Origin: Aureimonas sp. OT7
Lineage (GTDB): Bacteria; Pseudomonadota; Alphaproteobacteria; Rhizobiales; Rhizobiaceae
Assembly (NCBI RefSeq): GCF_014844055.1
Contig: NZ_CP062167.1
Location: 2,889,501-2,953,500, forward strand
Direction of reading: 5' to 3'
Length of the DNA: 64,000 nucleotides
The notes beneath the pieces are model-generated. The model ran no database searches. It was not told the origin of the DNA and saw nothing but the letters and a program-made list of their open reading frames with translations. Below, piece by piece: positions 26,864-35,299 of this stretch; the stretch's first letter is position 1, and each line of letters starts with the position of its first letter. The translations under genes and the position numbers were made by a program.

Positions 26864-28051
26864 TCAGGCTGCCACGAAGCTCTCGGCCGCGGCGCCAACG
26901 ATGGCTTCGAAGGATGCGGGATCCGTCGCGCCCTCGGTGTTGACGAGAAGGACGCGGCTGGAGGCGTCCAGGCCGACGGAGCGGCGCGCGCCTGCGTCGG
27001 CGGCGAGGGCCAGAAGCCCGGCCAGCCCCGCCGCGCCGCTCTCTCCCGCCACGATCGCCTCGGGCGTGCGCAGGGCGAGCCTACGCATCGCCATCCTCGC
27101 GTCCTCGTCGGAAACCGTCATGAAAGCGTCCGCGGTCCTTTCCAGGACCCTCCAGGCGATGACGGACGGCGTGTAGCACTCGAGCATGGCCATGATCGTC
27201 GGCTCGGTGGGCGCAAACGAGCGCAACTCCCCCGCTCGGGCCGTCGCGAGAAGGCACGCGGCACGATCCGGCTCGACAACGACGGTGCGGACGGAACCGC
27301 GGCCGAGGCGTTCGCAGAGGTGGGCGGAGACGCTGGCGGCAAAACCGCCGACCCCGGCTTGCAGGAAGACGTGCGTGGGGGGCGGCAGGTCGTGCCCCGC
27401 CACTTGCTGGAGCACCTCGTCCGCCAGGATCGTGTAACCCTGCCCGACCAGCGCGGGGATGCGTTCGTAGCCGGGCCAGGAGGTGTCGGAAACCAGGTTC
27501 CAGCCGTTCGCCTTGCTGACCCTTTCCGCTTCCTCGACCGAACGGTCGTAGTTCCCGGAAACGCGGACCACCTCGTCGGACCCGATCGCCGACGCCCTCG
27601 CCTCCGTCACCCCTTCATGGACGAAGATCACCGACTTGCATCCAAGGATGCAGGCGCCCGCGGCGACCGACTTGCCGTGGTTGCCGTCGGTTGCGCAGCA
27701 AAAGGTGACTTGTCTTGCGAACTCGCGCGCCGTCGGGGTGACGAGCTGCGCGACGGTCACCTCGCCGCCGAGATGGCTCTCCAGCATCTCCTTGAAGATC
27801 GTCATGACGGCGTAGGCGCCGCCCAGCGCCTTGAAGCTTCCCATCCCCAGACGCCTGGACTCGTCCTTGAGGTAGACCTCGCCGACACGCGCTTCTGTCG
27901 CGATTTCGGGCAGCCGGACAAGGGGCGTGGCACCTGGTCGACGCCAGAGCGCCATGAAAGGCTGGACGGCGGCTGGAGCGTCGGAGCCGAAGAGCCCGCG
28001 ATCCACGTCTTCCAGGTTTCCGCCGAACGCGTTCTTGAACTGCACTATCAT
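26864..28051 (-). CDS. dpaL: diaminopropionate ammonia-lyase
   Basis: A PLP enzyme converting 2,3-diaminopropionate to pyruvate and two ammonia, related to E. coli YgeX. In 395 residues it shows FKNAFGGN near the start, YLKDESRRLGMGSFKALGG with the PLP lysine, FCCATDGNHGKSVA, the phosphate-binding QAGVGGFAA and TGNYDR-like VSGNYDRSVEEA. MGSFKALGGAYA is diagnostic of this family against threonine dehydratases. The ATG at 28051 is preceded by GGGGA. It is the first gene of a five-gene minus-strand operon and diverges from an Lrp-type regulator gene across a palindrome-bearing gap. Confidence 0.93.
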   Translation of the reverse strand: MIVQFKNAFGGNLEDVDRGLFGSDAPAAVQPFMALWRRPGATPLVRLPEIATEARVGEVYLKDESRRLGMGSFKALGGAYAVMTIFKEMLESHLGGEVTVAQLVTPTAREFARQVTFCCATDGNHGKSVAAGACILGCKSVIFVHEGVTEARASAIGSDEVVRVSGNYDRSVEEAERVSKANGWNLVSDTSWPGYERIPALVGQGYTILADEVLQQVAGHDLPPPTHVFLQAGVGGFAASVSAHLCERLGRGSVRTVVVEPDRAACLLATARAGELRSFAPTEPTIMAMLECYTPSVIAWRVLERTADAFMTVSDEDARMAMRRLALRTPEAIVAGESGAAGLAGLLALAADAGARRSVGLDASSRVLLVNTEGATDPASFEAIVGAAAESFVAA

Positions 28052-28158
28052 CGCGCATCCCCGTTTATTGGCGAGAAAGTAGGCAATTTCTCGCTGTCTT
28101 TGTGCTCGAATTTGCTCTACGTTTTGCAAGAAACGTGCATGGCGAGGCCTCCCCACGA
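28052..28158. promoter_or_regulatory. divergent promoter region with a perfect palindrome
   Basis: The gap between the diaminopropionate ammonia-lyase operon and its regulator is A/T-richer than the genes. It holds an 8-bp perfect inverted repeat, GCGAGAAA (28071-28078) and TTTCTCGC (28087-28094), with an 8-base centre. Centre-to-centre spacing and position suit an Lrp/AsnC dimer site controlling both directions. Confidence 0.65.
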
Positions 28159-28635
28159 ATGAAGAAGCTGGAACAGGCGGCCCTCGATGCGCTCGACCTT
28201 AAAATCCTTCGGGCCGATCAAGAGAACAATCTCGTGCCCCAATGGGTGATTGCCGAAGCGGTCGGCCTTTCGCCGCCCGCCGTTGCCCGCCGCTTGCAGA
28301 GCCTGCGCGAAAGCGGCGTGATCGCCAAGGACATCGCCGTGGTGGACGGGCACGCCGTCGGCCGTCCGCTGACCATCATCGCCCACGTGACGACCGAGAA
28401 CGAGCGACTCGACCTTCTCGACGCCATGAAGGAGAGGTTCGCCCGCTGTCCACAGATCCAGCAATGCTACTATGTGACTGGGGAGATGGACTTCATCCTG
28501 ATTCTCAACGTCACAGACATGGCAGAGTACAACGAACTGACGCGGGAGTTGTTCTTCGACGGCGGCAACGTGAAAAGCTTCCAGACCTGCGTATCAATGC
28601 AAAACGTCAAGACCTACGGGGCAATTCCACTGTAG
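28159..28635 (+). CDS. Lrp/AsnC-family regulator of the catabolic cassette
   Basis: A 158-residue regulator. The N-terminal HTH reads LDALDLKILRADQENNLVPQ, with the recognition helix in LSPPAVARRLQSLRESGVI. The C-terminal RAM domain has IIAHVTTENERLDLLDAM, QQCYYVTGEMDFILIL and a terminal TCVSMQNVK. It is divergent from dpaL, so it most likely senses the cassette substrate or diaminopropionate and controls the operon through the palindrome at 28071-28094. The ATG at 28159 was chosen where family members begin; a GAGG lies 11 bases upstream. Confidence 0.9.
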   Translation: MKKLEQAALDALDLKILRADQENNLVPQWVIAEAVGLSPPAVARRLQSLRESGVIAKDIAVVDGHAVGRPLTIIAHVTTENERLDLLDAMKERFARCPQIQQCYYVTGEMDFILILNVTDMAEYNELTRELFFDGGNVKSFQTCVSMQNVKTYGAIPL

Positions 28636-29045
28636 TCTGCGCTAGCAGGTCGGCGCTCGCGTCGCGCTCATTGCGGCACTCGAAAACAATCAGAAAACGT
28701 CTGGTACCATTGAGCTGGACAAACCTACCGGCTCGTTTTGTATTGTTCGAGCTGAGTGGCATCAGGGGGCGGGCATTGGGAAACGGTTCGGGAGTGCTCG
28801 ACCCGAAATCGTCCGTATCCGCCCGTCGAGAGCGTGCATGGTGCCGCCGAAAGCTGGTGGGCCAGCGTTCCCGAACTGCCATTGAAGTCGGGCGAGGTCG
28901 CCTTATGAAGGTTGCCGTAGGTGGCTCCCGATGTGCAGGAGCGTCTGCTTCTACATCCGCCGGCCCAAAACCAGACTGTCCCCTTTCCACCCCCATTTCC
29001 CCGTTGCCAAAAGTCACAAGATTGGCGCTCGATGATCGGGGCTAA
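28636..29045. other. gene-free spacer right of the catabolic cassette, possible mobile-element remnant
   Basis: About 410 bases with no intact gene, between the cassette regulator and the polysaccharide locus. One short plus-strand stretch (about 28919-28980) reads VAPDVQERLLLHPPAQNQTV. This resembles the LAPDIQE-x-LLFLP segment I associate with small proteins encoded next to site-specific recombinases, but it is closed by stops on both sides. I read it as a tentative remnant only. Confidence 0.3.
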
Positions 29046-29741
29046 CTACAGACGCGGCTCCTGGCCCGGCTTGCGGCCGCGCTTGATCTCGCGCGCGCGC
29101 CGTCCGAGGCTGAGAAACGTCGACATCAGCGGCGAGCGCGCCGCTGCCACGGCCTCGCTGGACGGGCTGCGGCGCTGGACCACGCGCGGCGCCGCGGCCA
29201 GGCTGGTAAATCCCGGAAACGTCCGCCGAAAGACCTGATAGGCAGCCTCCACCGAGACGGCATCGCCCGCCTGATCGCCCGGGGGCCAGTTGCGCAGGAA
29301 AACCGCAAGCTCGATCCCGGCGGCCCGCGATAGGCCGACCACCTGGCACTGCCCGGCCGGTCCGTCCGGTGAAAGAACGCACACCGGCCCGCGCCCGGGC
29401 GTCAAACCAGGCGCCTCGCCGAAGAACAGGTCCCAGCCCTGTTGCGAAAGAGAGTGCAGAACCGCGGCGATACGTCCGCGTTCGGCACCCGGAAACACGG
29501 CATCGTCCTGGATTATCAGCAACGATCCTCGGCCGGATACCAGGAAAGCGTCCAGGACGTCGCGATGCGCCTGCAACCGGGCTCCGGGCCCCTGCGGCCG
29601 GATGCCGGACGGATGTTCAGGGGCGACGGCCTCGTGCACGAGGTCCGGAAGCACTTCCGGCGAAAGGCCCAGCCTGCGGAGCTGGGCCGAAAACTCGCGC
29701 CGACGGTCCGCATGCTGCGTCATCGCAATGACGCGGACCAT
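29046..29741 (-). CDS. glycosyltransferase family 25-like protein
   Basis: A 231-residue protein resembling LPS glycosyltransferases of family 25. It begins MVRVIAMTQHADRRREFSAQLRRLGL, the usual opening in which a short strand is followed by a helix with Arg-Arg. HRDVLDAFLVSGRGSLLIIQDDAVF then gives the DxD-like metal site (QDD) expected at about residue 90. Similarity is moderate, so the transferred sugar cannot be named. The ATG at 29741 was chosen; an upstream extension is antisense-like sequence. It is the last of four minus-strand genes of the polysaccharide locus and may add or modify a side sugar. Confidence 0.6.
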   Translation of the reverse strand: MVRVIAMTQHADRRREFSAQLRRLGLSPEVLPDLVHEAVAPEHPSGIRPQGPGARLQAHRDVLDAFLVSGRGSLLIIQDDAVFPGAERGRIAAVLHSLSQQGWDLFFGEAPGLTPGRGPVCVLSPDGPAGQCQVVGLSRAAGIELAVFLRNWPPGDQAGDAVSVEAAYQVFRRTFPGFTSLAAAPRVVQRRSPSSEAVAAARSPLMSTFLSLGRRAREIKRGRKPGQEPRL

Positions 29742-29793
29742 GTCGAATACCCCCGAGACCGGGTTATGTGGCTGCCAGCGCACGCCCGCCGCC

Positions 29794-30819
29794 TCAGGCC
29801 GAGGCCGCCAGCCGCTCAGGCGGGGCACCCTCTTCCGGAAAGTCCTGCTTGAGCGCCAGCGTGGCGGATTGCAAAGCCTGCGCGCGGATGGCGACGACAG
29901 GCTCGGAGCCCAGCGCGGCCAGCCTGATGCCCATCTGCCCGCGTCCGGGATGGACCGGTGGCCAGATATCGACCGAGAAATAGCGCGCCGCACTGCGGTC
30001 GATATCGCCCCAGAACTGAATCACCATGCCGGCAGGTATCAGGTCCGGCAGCCGCGAGACATCGGCAAGATCGAGGCGATAATCCCGCGAGGGCGTCATC
30101 GCCAGAACCACCAGATCGAACGAGCCTTGCGAGACCTCGGCCAGCGAGGGCCTGATGACGACGTCCGCCCCCGCGCCCTGCAGGCCGGTTGCCAGAAGCC
30201 CCTTCATTTCGTTGTCGCACAGAAGCAGGCACCGCGCGCCCGCCAGATCGACGCCGGCCTGGGAAATCTGCAGAAGACAAAGCGGGGCAAGATAGTCGGC
30301 GACGCCGGATTCGCGGTCCGCAAGGTCGGCGCCCGCGACCTTGAGGTCGTAGGCGTCGCGCTGACGCGCGTCGAGGCCGCCTGAGACCGCCCCCCGGCAA
30401 TCGAACAGCATGGCCAGAACCGACCTGGATGGCATGAGGCTCAGCAATGCCGGCTTAATGAGCGACGACTGGCGCTCGACAGCCACGATATCGACGCCGG
30501 TCGCTATATCGGCCGTCAGCCCCTGCACGAATTCTATCTCGCTGGTCAGCGTTTCCTCGGCATTGAGGCGCCGCAACATCGCTTCCACCTGGGCGCTCCG
30601 AACGGTTGCCCGGGCCGGCGCGGCCGCCACGATCCGTCGGGCCCCGGCACGCGCCGCCAGGAGGATCGTGACGAAATCCTCCTCGGTCCGCGCGTCGGTC
30701 AGAACGGTGAGGCCGGTAAGGTCAAGCCCGATCGCCGCGATACGCGCGTCGATCACCTCCAGCAGCCGGCCGCTCGTCGAATCTGCCCAGATCATGTTGC
30801 TATCGTTTAAATCCGACAT
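29794..30819 (-). CDS. hypothetical protein of the polysaccharide locus
   Basis: A 341-residue cytoplasmic protein I do not recognise. No signal peptide or membrane segments are seen. It appears to contain two Rossmann-like halves. The first is LTGLTVLTDARTEEDFVTILLAARAGARRIVAA with VDIVAVERQSSLIKPALLSL. The second is GARCLLLCDNEMKGLLATGLQGAGADVVI with SFDLVVLAMTPSRDYRLDL. The halves suggest a nucleotide- or SAM-binding fold, but no GxGxxG motif is intact. It lies 52 bases upstream of the GT25-like gene and downstream of the glycosidase-like gene on the same strand, so a role in polysaccharide modification is possible. Confidence 0.6.
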   Translation of the reverse strand: MSDLNDSNMIWADSTSGRLLEVIDARIAAIGLDLTGLTVLTDARTEEDFVTILLAARAGARRIVAAAPARATVRSAQVEAMLRRLNAEETLTSEIEFVQGLTADIATGVDIVAVERQSSLIKPALLSLMPSRSVLAMLFDCRGAVSGGLDARQRDAYDLKVAGADLADRESGVADYLAPLCLLQISQAGVDLAGARCLLLCDNEMKGLLATGLQGAGADVVIRPSLAEVSQGSFDLVVLAMTPSRDYRLDLADVSRLPDLIPAGMVIQFWGDIDRSAARYFSVDIWPPVHPGRGQMGIRLAALGSEPVVAIRAQALQSATLALKQDFPEEGAPPERLAASA

Positions 30820-30864
30820 TGCCGCCGCCCTGAAAAGTCATTGAAAAATCTGGATAATATTGCG

Positions 30865-32400
30865 TTACGCATTGATATGGCCGTGCACCGCCTCCCATTT
30901 CGGCGACGTCGTCTCGCCTTCGTTTTCCAGAAGGCCCCAGGAGCCCCATTTTCCCGGATCGTACATCGAGGTGTAGAGCACCATCAGGCCACCGCCCGCC
31001 GCCTTCCAGCCATCGAGGTAGGTGCGATACAGCTTGCCCATGCGCGGATCGCGGTTGGCCGCGATGAACAGGGCTTCCAGCCGCTCATCGTTTTCCTGGC
31101 CGGCGACACCGACGAGATGCTGCCCGGCCTCGTAGGCCGCCAATGGCAGGCCCAGCCTCTTTGCCGTCTCGCTCTGGGCGCGCATCATGTCGCGCGTCCG
31201 ACCCGCCACGTCCTTCTCCAACTCGGAGAAGAGTCGGTCGAGAGACCATCGCGATACATCCTTCGCGCGTTCGGGCGTGCCGTAGCTGTAGCCGAAATAC
31301 GGAGCGATCGCGATCAGGTCGGCATTGTCGCGCGCCTGCTGCGACGACAGGACGACGTCGACGGTCCAGGGGTTCTCCGCCTGCCCCGCGAATACGCCCT
31401 TGACGCGTTTGGGATCGGCGCCGAAGACGCGGCGGAAGGTGGCGATGACTTCGCTGGAGCGTTGCCCGTGATATTTGAGCTGCGCTTCGAAAGGATCGCT
31501 CGACAGGCCGAGGCGCAATCCCTCTTCCCGGGCGTGCGCGGCCTGCTTGAAGATCTCGTTCCAGACCTCGTTGGAATATTCCACATAGAGCGGCAATGCG
31601 GGATCGAGCTGGTCGCGCACCAGTTCGGCCATACGTTCCACATATCCGTCGTCGGCCAGATGCGGGATGGTGAACCAGGGCGCGATACCCGTCCGGTTTG
31701 CCAGCGCCACCATCGTTTCCACCGGAATGCCACGATCGGCAAGGTCGAACATGCCGGGCTTCGGCCGCTGGTCCCAGCTTTGGAGCGGCGAGTCGTTCGT
31801 CTGGCCCCAATCCATGAAACGCAGGGCCTGCATACCCTCCAGGCGGGCAAGGAACGCGTCGCGGAACATCTCGTCGCCGCCGTCCGCCTGCTCGACCAGG
31901 CGCAGATTGTGCAGCGGGTTGTCGGGGTCGGTCTCGTACAGGCGTGCGATGACGGGGGCATCGGTCCGGTTGATGCGGATGCGGTCGAAGCCTTCGCCAC
32001 GGTCCAGCAGCACGGCGCCGCCATAATAGCCGATGCGCCCGCGACCATCGTATCGCACCGTCAGATCGGATTTGAGGTGGCTTCGGTACTTGGTATGGAT
32101 CAGGAAGGATTCCAGGAACGTGCCGGGCGGGATCATTCGCGGATAGCGATCATCCGTCATGGGCGGCAGCGGGTCGTCCCAGGTAAACGGGGCGTTCACA
32201 CGCTGCACGCGCCAGCGCGAAGCGCTTGCGGCCAGGTTGGTGAACGGGTGCTCCGTGGTCCAGTACGGCAGGCCGACGAGGTTCAGGCCGAGGCCCGACC
32301 CGCGCTCGGCCGCACGCGCCGAGCGCGCGACCTCCACCACGCCCGGAACGGCCAGGGAGGCGGATGCGGCTAAAAGGAAACGGCGTCGATTGAGCATCAT
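30865..32400 (-). CDS. Tat-exported glycoside-hydrolase-like protein
   Basis: A 511-residue exported protein. It starts with a twin-arginine-type signal (NRRRFLLAASASLAVPG, cleavage probably after ARA). The mature part looks like a clan-A glycosidase barrel: TIPHLADDGYVERMAEL, then VEYSNEVWNEIF, where the Asn-Glu pair is the typical acid/base position, and a later LAAYEAGQHLVG whose Glu could be the nucleophile. Similar proteins occur in exopolysaccharide clusters and may trim or release polymer in the periplasm. The specific activity is inferred from fold-like motifs only. It is immediately downstream of the GT2 gene, with no intervening bases. Confidence 0.7.
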   Translation of the reverse strand: MMLNRRRFLLAASASLAVPGVVEVARSARAAERGSGLGLNLVGLPYWTTEHPFTNLAASASRWRVQRVNAPFTWDDPLPPMTDDRYPRMIPPGTFLESFLIHTKYRSHLKSDLTVRYDGRGRIGYYGGAVLLDRGEGFDRIRINRTDAPVIARLYETDPDNPLHNLRLVEQADGGDEMFRDAFLARLEGMQALRFMDWGQTNDSPLQSWDQRPKPGMFDLADRGIPVETMVALANRTGIAPWFTIPHLADDGYVERMAELVRDQLDPALPLYVEYSNEVWNEIFKQAAHAREEGLRLGLSSDPFEAQLKYHGQRSSEVIATFRRVFGADPKRVKGVFAGQAENPWTVDVVLSSQQARDNADLIAIAPYFGYSYGTPERAKDVSRWSLDRLFSELEKDVAGRTRDMMRAQSETAKRLGLPLAAYEAGQHLVGVAGQENDERLEALFIAANRDPRMGKLYRTYLDGWKAAGGGLMVLYTSMYDPGKWGSWGLLENEGETTSPKWEAVHGHINA

Positions 32401-33381
32401 CTAGTCTCCGCGGCTTTCCCGGCCTTCGGCCGATGACCGCAAGGCGCTGTGGCGCAGGAAATCCTTGAACAAATGCGGCGGCACATCGTCGGCGCCGCGC
32501 CGGAGCGGTCGCCTGACGCGCCGCAGCCCGAAGCCCGAAAGCCAGGCCAGATCGGCGAGCACGGCATAGGTGCGGCCATAATTGGACATGAAGAAATGGC
32601 GGCGGGATTCGAACCAGTAGCGGGGGCGGCGCGCCGGCTTCGACGTCCGCCGCGTAACGTTGGTGGATTGGCCGACCAGATGCACGACCCGGCTTTCCGG
32701 CACGTGCCAGCACTCCCATCCGGCGCGGGCCGCGCGCAGACAGAAATCCACCTCCTCGTAGTACAGGAAGTAGTCTTCGCTCATCAGGCCGATCTCGGCC
32801 AGCATCTCCTGCCGCACCATGAAGCTGGCGCCGCTGACCCAGCCGACCTGCTGTGGCGCATCGCCGGTCGGCTGCACATTGGTGAAGCGTTTCAGGATAC
32901 GGCTGGCCGGACCGAAGCGGACTTCGCTTTCGAACTCGCCCAGGGGATTGGGAAACCGGAACGCGCAGGACTGCATGGTTCCGTCCGGATCTTCCAGCCG
33001 GCTGCCGGCGATGCCGGCGCGCGGATTGGCGTCCATGAAGTCCACCAGGGTGCGAGCGGCACCGGGCCGCACATACGTGTCCGGATTCAGAAGGAGCGTG
33101 TATTCCGATGGCTGGCCACTGGCGCGAAGATGCTCGATGCCCCGGTTGTTGGCATAGGCGAAACCGCCATTCACCGTAAGGGGTAGCAGCTCTACCCGGT
33201 CGGCCCATGCGCGCTCGCCGATGGCCGCCCCCAGACGGGTGACGGAATCGTCGCCGGATGCGCCATCCACGATAACGATGCGCGTCCCGGCCGGCAGACT
33301 GGCGTCATCCAGCAGAGACGTCACGCCGTCGAGGACCAGCCCGGGCGTACGGTAATTTACTATGACGACGCTGAGCTTCAT
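32401..33381 (-). CDS. glycosyltransferase family 2 (rhamnosyltransferase-like)
   Basis: A 326-residue cytoplasmic or membrane-associated GT-A enzyme. The N-terminus has LSVVIVNYRTPGLVLDGVTSLL and VIVDGASGDDSVTRL (nucleotide site), then NNRGIEHL, LLLNPDTYVRPGA (metal-binding DxD position reading NPD), GWVSGASFMVRQEML and FLYYEEVDFCLRA (catalytic ED). This is the WbbL-type pattern of rhamnosyltransferases. It probably adds a sugar to the lipid-linked repeat unit of the exopolysaccharide. It is the first gene of a four-gene minus-strand group, divergent from the Wzy-like gene across a 304-base gap. Confidence 0.87.
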   Translation of the reverse strand: MKLSVVIVNYRTPGLVLDGVTSLLDDASLPAGTRIVIVDGASGDDSVTRLGAAIGERAWADRVELLPLTVNGGFAYANNRGIEHLRASGQPSEYTLLLNPDTYVRPGAARTLVDFMDANPRAGIAGSRLEDPDGTMQSCAFRFPNPLGEFESEVRFGPASRILKRFTNVQPTGDAPQQVGWVSGASFMVRQEMLAEIGLMSEDYFLYYEEVDFCLRAARAGWECWHVPESRVVHLVGQSTNVTRRTSKPARRPRYWFESRRHFFMSNYGRTYAVLADLAWLSGFGLRRVRRPLRRGADDVPPHLFKDFLRHSALRSSAEGRESRGD

Positions 33382-33685
33382 ACGGTGCGCCTTCTCCGGT
33401 ATCGGCCGTTGCAGGAACCAGGGGCCCGATCGATCCGTCGCGAGAACCGGGACGCCGTGGAACGACGGTGGATCGGCGGGCGGAAAACGGGCCCTGTCCT
33501 CCGTTATGCAGGACGGGGAGCCCGTTGCGCGACTTGGCCAAACGGGTGAAGCCCTCCTGCCATCGGTGGAATGGCATACCCCATCGACCGTGTTGTGGTG
33601 GTGGCAGGCGGTGGCCTAACAATCATTACGACAAATTTTGTATTCGCTCCCGCGCGGGCGTCTTTTCATCAAGGAGCGGCCCGCC
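33382..33685. promoter_or_regulatory. divergent intergenic region GT2 / Wzy-like gene
   Basis: A 304-base gap with no convincing gene between two divergent polysaccharide operons; both promoters must lie here. The last 80 bases before the Wzy-like gene are A/T-rich (around 33616-33648), the likeliest place for its promoter. No clear -35/-10 pair or operator was found. Confidence 0.5.
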
Positions 33686-35290
33686 ATGGGCGAGTCCATT
33701 TCAGCCGTCACCTACATCCTTGCCGGCACGCTCGCGATGTTCGCCATTGCGGCCCGGATCGCCACCGGCATCGTCGATCGCGAAACGATACGTGTCTGGA
33801 TCGGCAGTTGGGTCGCCGCCACGGTGGCCGTCTTCCTGGTGCGCAACTTCTTTGCCTACGGAGCCTGCCTCTTCGTCATCGCCCTCGTCTCGTCCCGGCG
33901 GCTGCCGCCCGAAGAACGACCCTTTCTCTTCATCGTCCTGATGTTCACCGCGCCCAATCTGGTGATCCGGATGCCGGGCTTCGCCGGCATCAACACGCTG
34001 CTGGACCTCACGCCCCAGCGCATCCTTTCGGCAGCCATCCTGCTTCCGCTGCTGCCTGCCCTGCTGCGGAAGGCCGTTCCGCCGCGACTGAAGATCGTCG
34101 ATACCCTCGTCGTCTGCTTCGTCCTTCTGATTACGGTGCTGACCTTCCGCCACAGCGAGGCGACCGCTACCGATACGGTGCGACGCCTGATCACCAATGT
34201 CCTGGAAATCGGCGTGCCCTACTTCGTCTTCAGCCGCTGCCTGATGACGGTCGGCGATATCCGCAAGGGTTACATGGCCCTCGTGTTCGGAACGCTGTCC
34301 TTTCCGGTCATCGGCGTCATCGAATTTCTCCGCCAGTGGCGGCTCTTCAATGTCGTCGCCCAGGGCTGGGGGGCGGAGATGGTGCAATTCTACCTGTTTC
34401 GCGACGGTATGCTGCGCTCGGCCGGGCCGGCGATCGAGGCGATTGCCTTCGGCTTCATCTGCATGATCGCCATGGGCTGCATGCTGTCCCTCATGACGCG
34501 GGAAAAGCGCACCATGGTCGTGATGGGCATCTTCGCGGCCTTCGCCATCGGCCTCGTCACCAGCCTGTCGCGCGGGCCGTGGGTGGGCGCGGCGATCATG
34601 CTCGTCGTCTATCTTCTGGCGCGCCCCAAGGCCGTATCGACCGGGGTGCAGGCCACCCTGCTGGGCGGGCTCGCCCTGGTCCCCGTTCTCATGTCGCCGC
34701 TTGGCGACAAGATCATCCGCTACCTGCCCTTCGTCGGCACCGTGGAAAACAACAATGTGGAATATCGCCAGCAGTTGATCGACAATTCGATGGCCATCAT
34801 CGGCCGGCACCCGATCTTCGGCGCGGCCGAATTCCTGAACGAACCCGAGATGCTGGTGATGCGGCAGGGCCAGGGCATCATCGACGTGGTGAACACCTAT
34901 GTCGCCCTTGCCCTCGAGTTCGGCCTGCTGACGCTTGCGATCTTCCTTCTCATCTTCGTGCTGACGGGCCTGTCCGTCCTGCCGATGGCGTTCCGCCGCG
35001 ATGCGTTGGCGGAGCCCGCGCGCCAGTGGCTGGCCATCATGGCGGCGACCATGGTGACGATCGCGACCGTCAGCAGCGTCTCCTACATCCCGTTCATCTA
35101 CTGGATCATGGCCGGTTTCGGTGTCGGCATGGTGCGCATGTCCACGATGGGCGAAACGGCGGTCGGCGCGATGCCCCACGCAACCGGTTCGCCCGGCATG
35201 CAGGGCATGCGCGTCATCGGTACGGGCGCTTATGCACATAGCGGCGCCGCGGCGCCTGCCACTGCCCTTTCCCGCACCAATGACGCTTGA
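33686..35290 (+). CDS. O-antigen ligase / Wzy-like polysaccharide polymerase
   Basis: A 534-residue inner-membrane protein with about twelve hydrophobic segments and a large periplasmic loop around residues 345-410 (EYRQQLIDNSMAIIGRHPIFG), the loop type of the Wzy_C/O-antigen ligase family. Its SLSRGPWVGAAIMLVVY segment is typical. It probably polymerises or ligates repeat units in the periplasm. AAGGAG nine bases before the ATG at 33686 decides the start over an in-frame ATG at 33638. The flippase gene follows after nine bases. Confidence 0.85.
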   Translation: MGESISAVTYILAGTLAMFAIAARIATGIVDRETIRVWIGSWVAATVAVFLVRNFFAYGACLFVIALVSSRRLPPEERPFLFIVLMFTAPNLVIRMPGFAGINTLLDLTPQRILSAAILLPLLPALLRKAVPPRLKIVDTLVVCFVLLITVLTFRHSEATATDTVRRLITNVLEIGVPYFVFSRCLMTVGDIRKGYMALVFGTLSFPVIGVIEFLRQWRLFNVVAQGWGAEMVQFYLFRDGMLRSAGPAIEAIAFGFICMIAMGCMLSLMTREKRTMVVMGIFAAFAIGLVTSLSRGPWVGAAIMLVVYLLARPKAVSTGVQATLLGGLALVPVLMSPLGDKIIRYLPFVGTVENNNVEYRQQLIDNSMAIIGRHPIFGAAEFLNEPEMLVMRQGQGIIDVVNTYVALALEFGLLTLAIFLLIFVLTGLSVLPMAFRRDALAEPARQWLAIMAATMVTIATVSSVSYIPFIYWIMAGFGVGMVRMSTMGETAVGAMPHATGSPGMQGMRVIGTGAYAHSGAAAPATALSRTNDA

Positions 35291-35299
35291 GGCACCAGC

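Noticed and set aside
21906..28635. Ectoine utilisation cluster
   Set aside because: The M24 enzyme, Lrp-type regulator and importer recall it, but ectoine deacetylase, aminotransferase and semialdehyde dehydrogenase genes are missing, and the PLP enzyme is a diaminopropionate ammonia-lyase.
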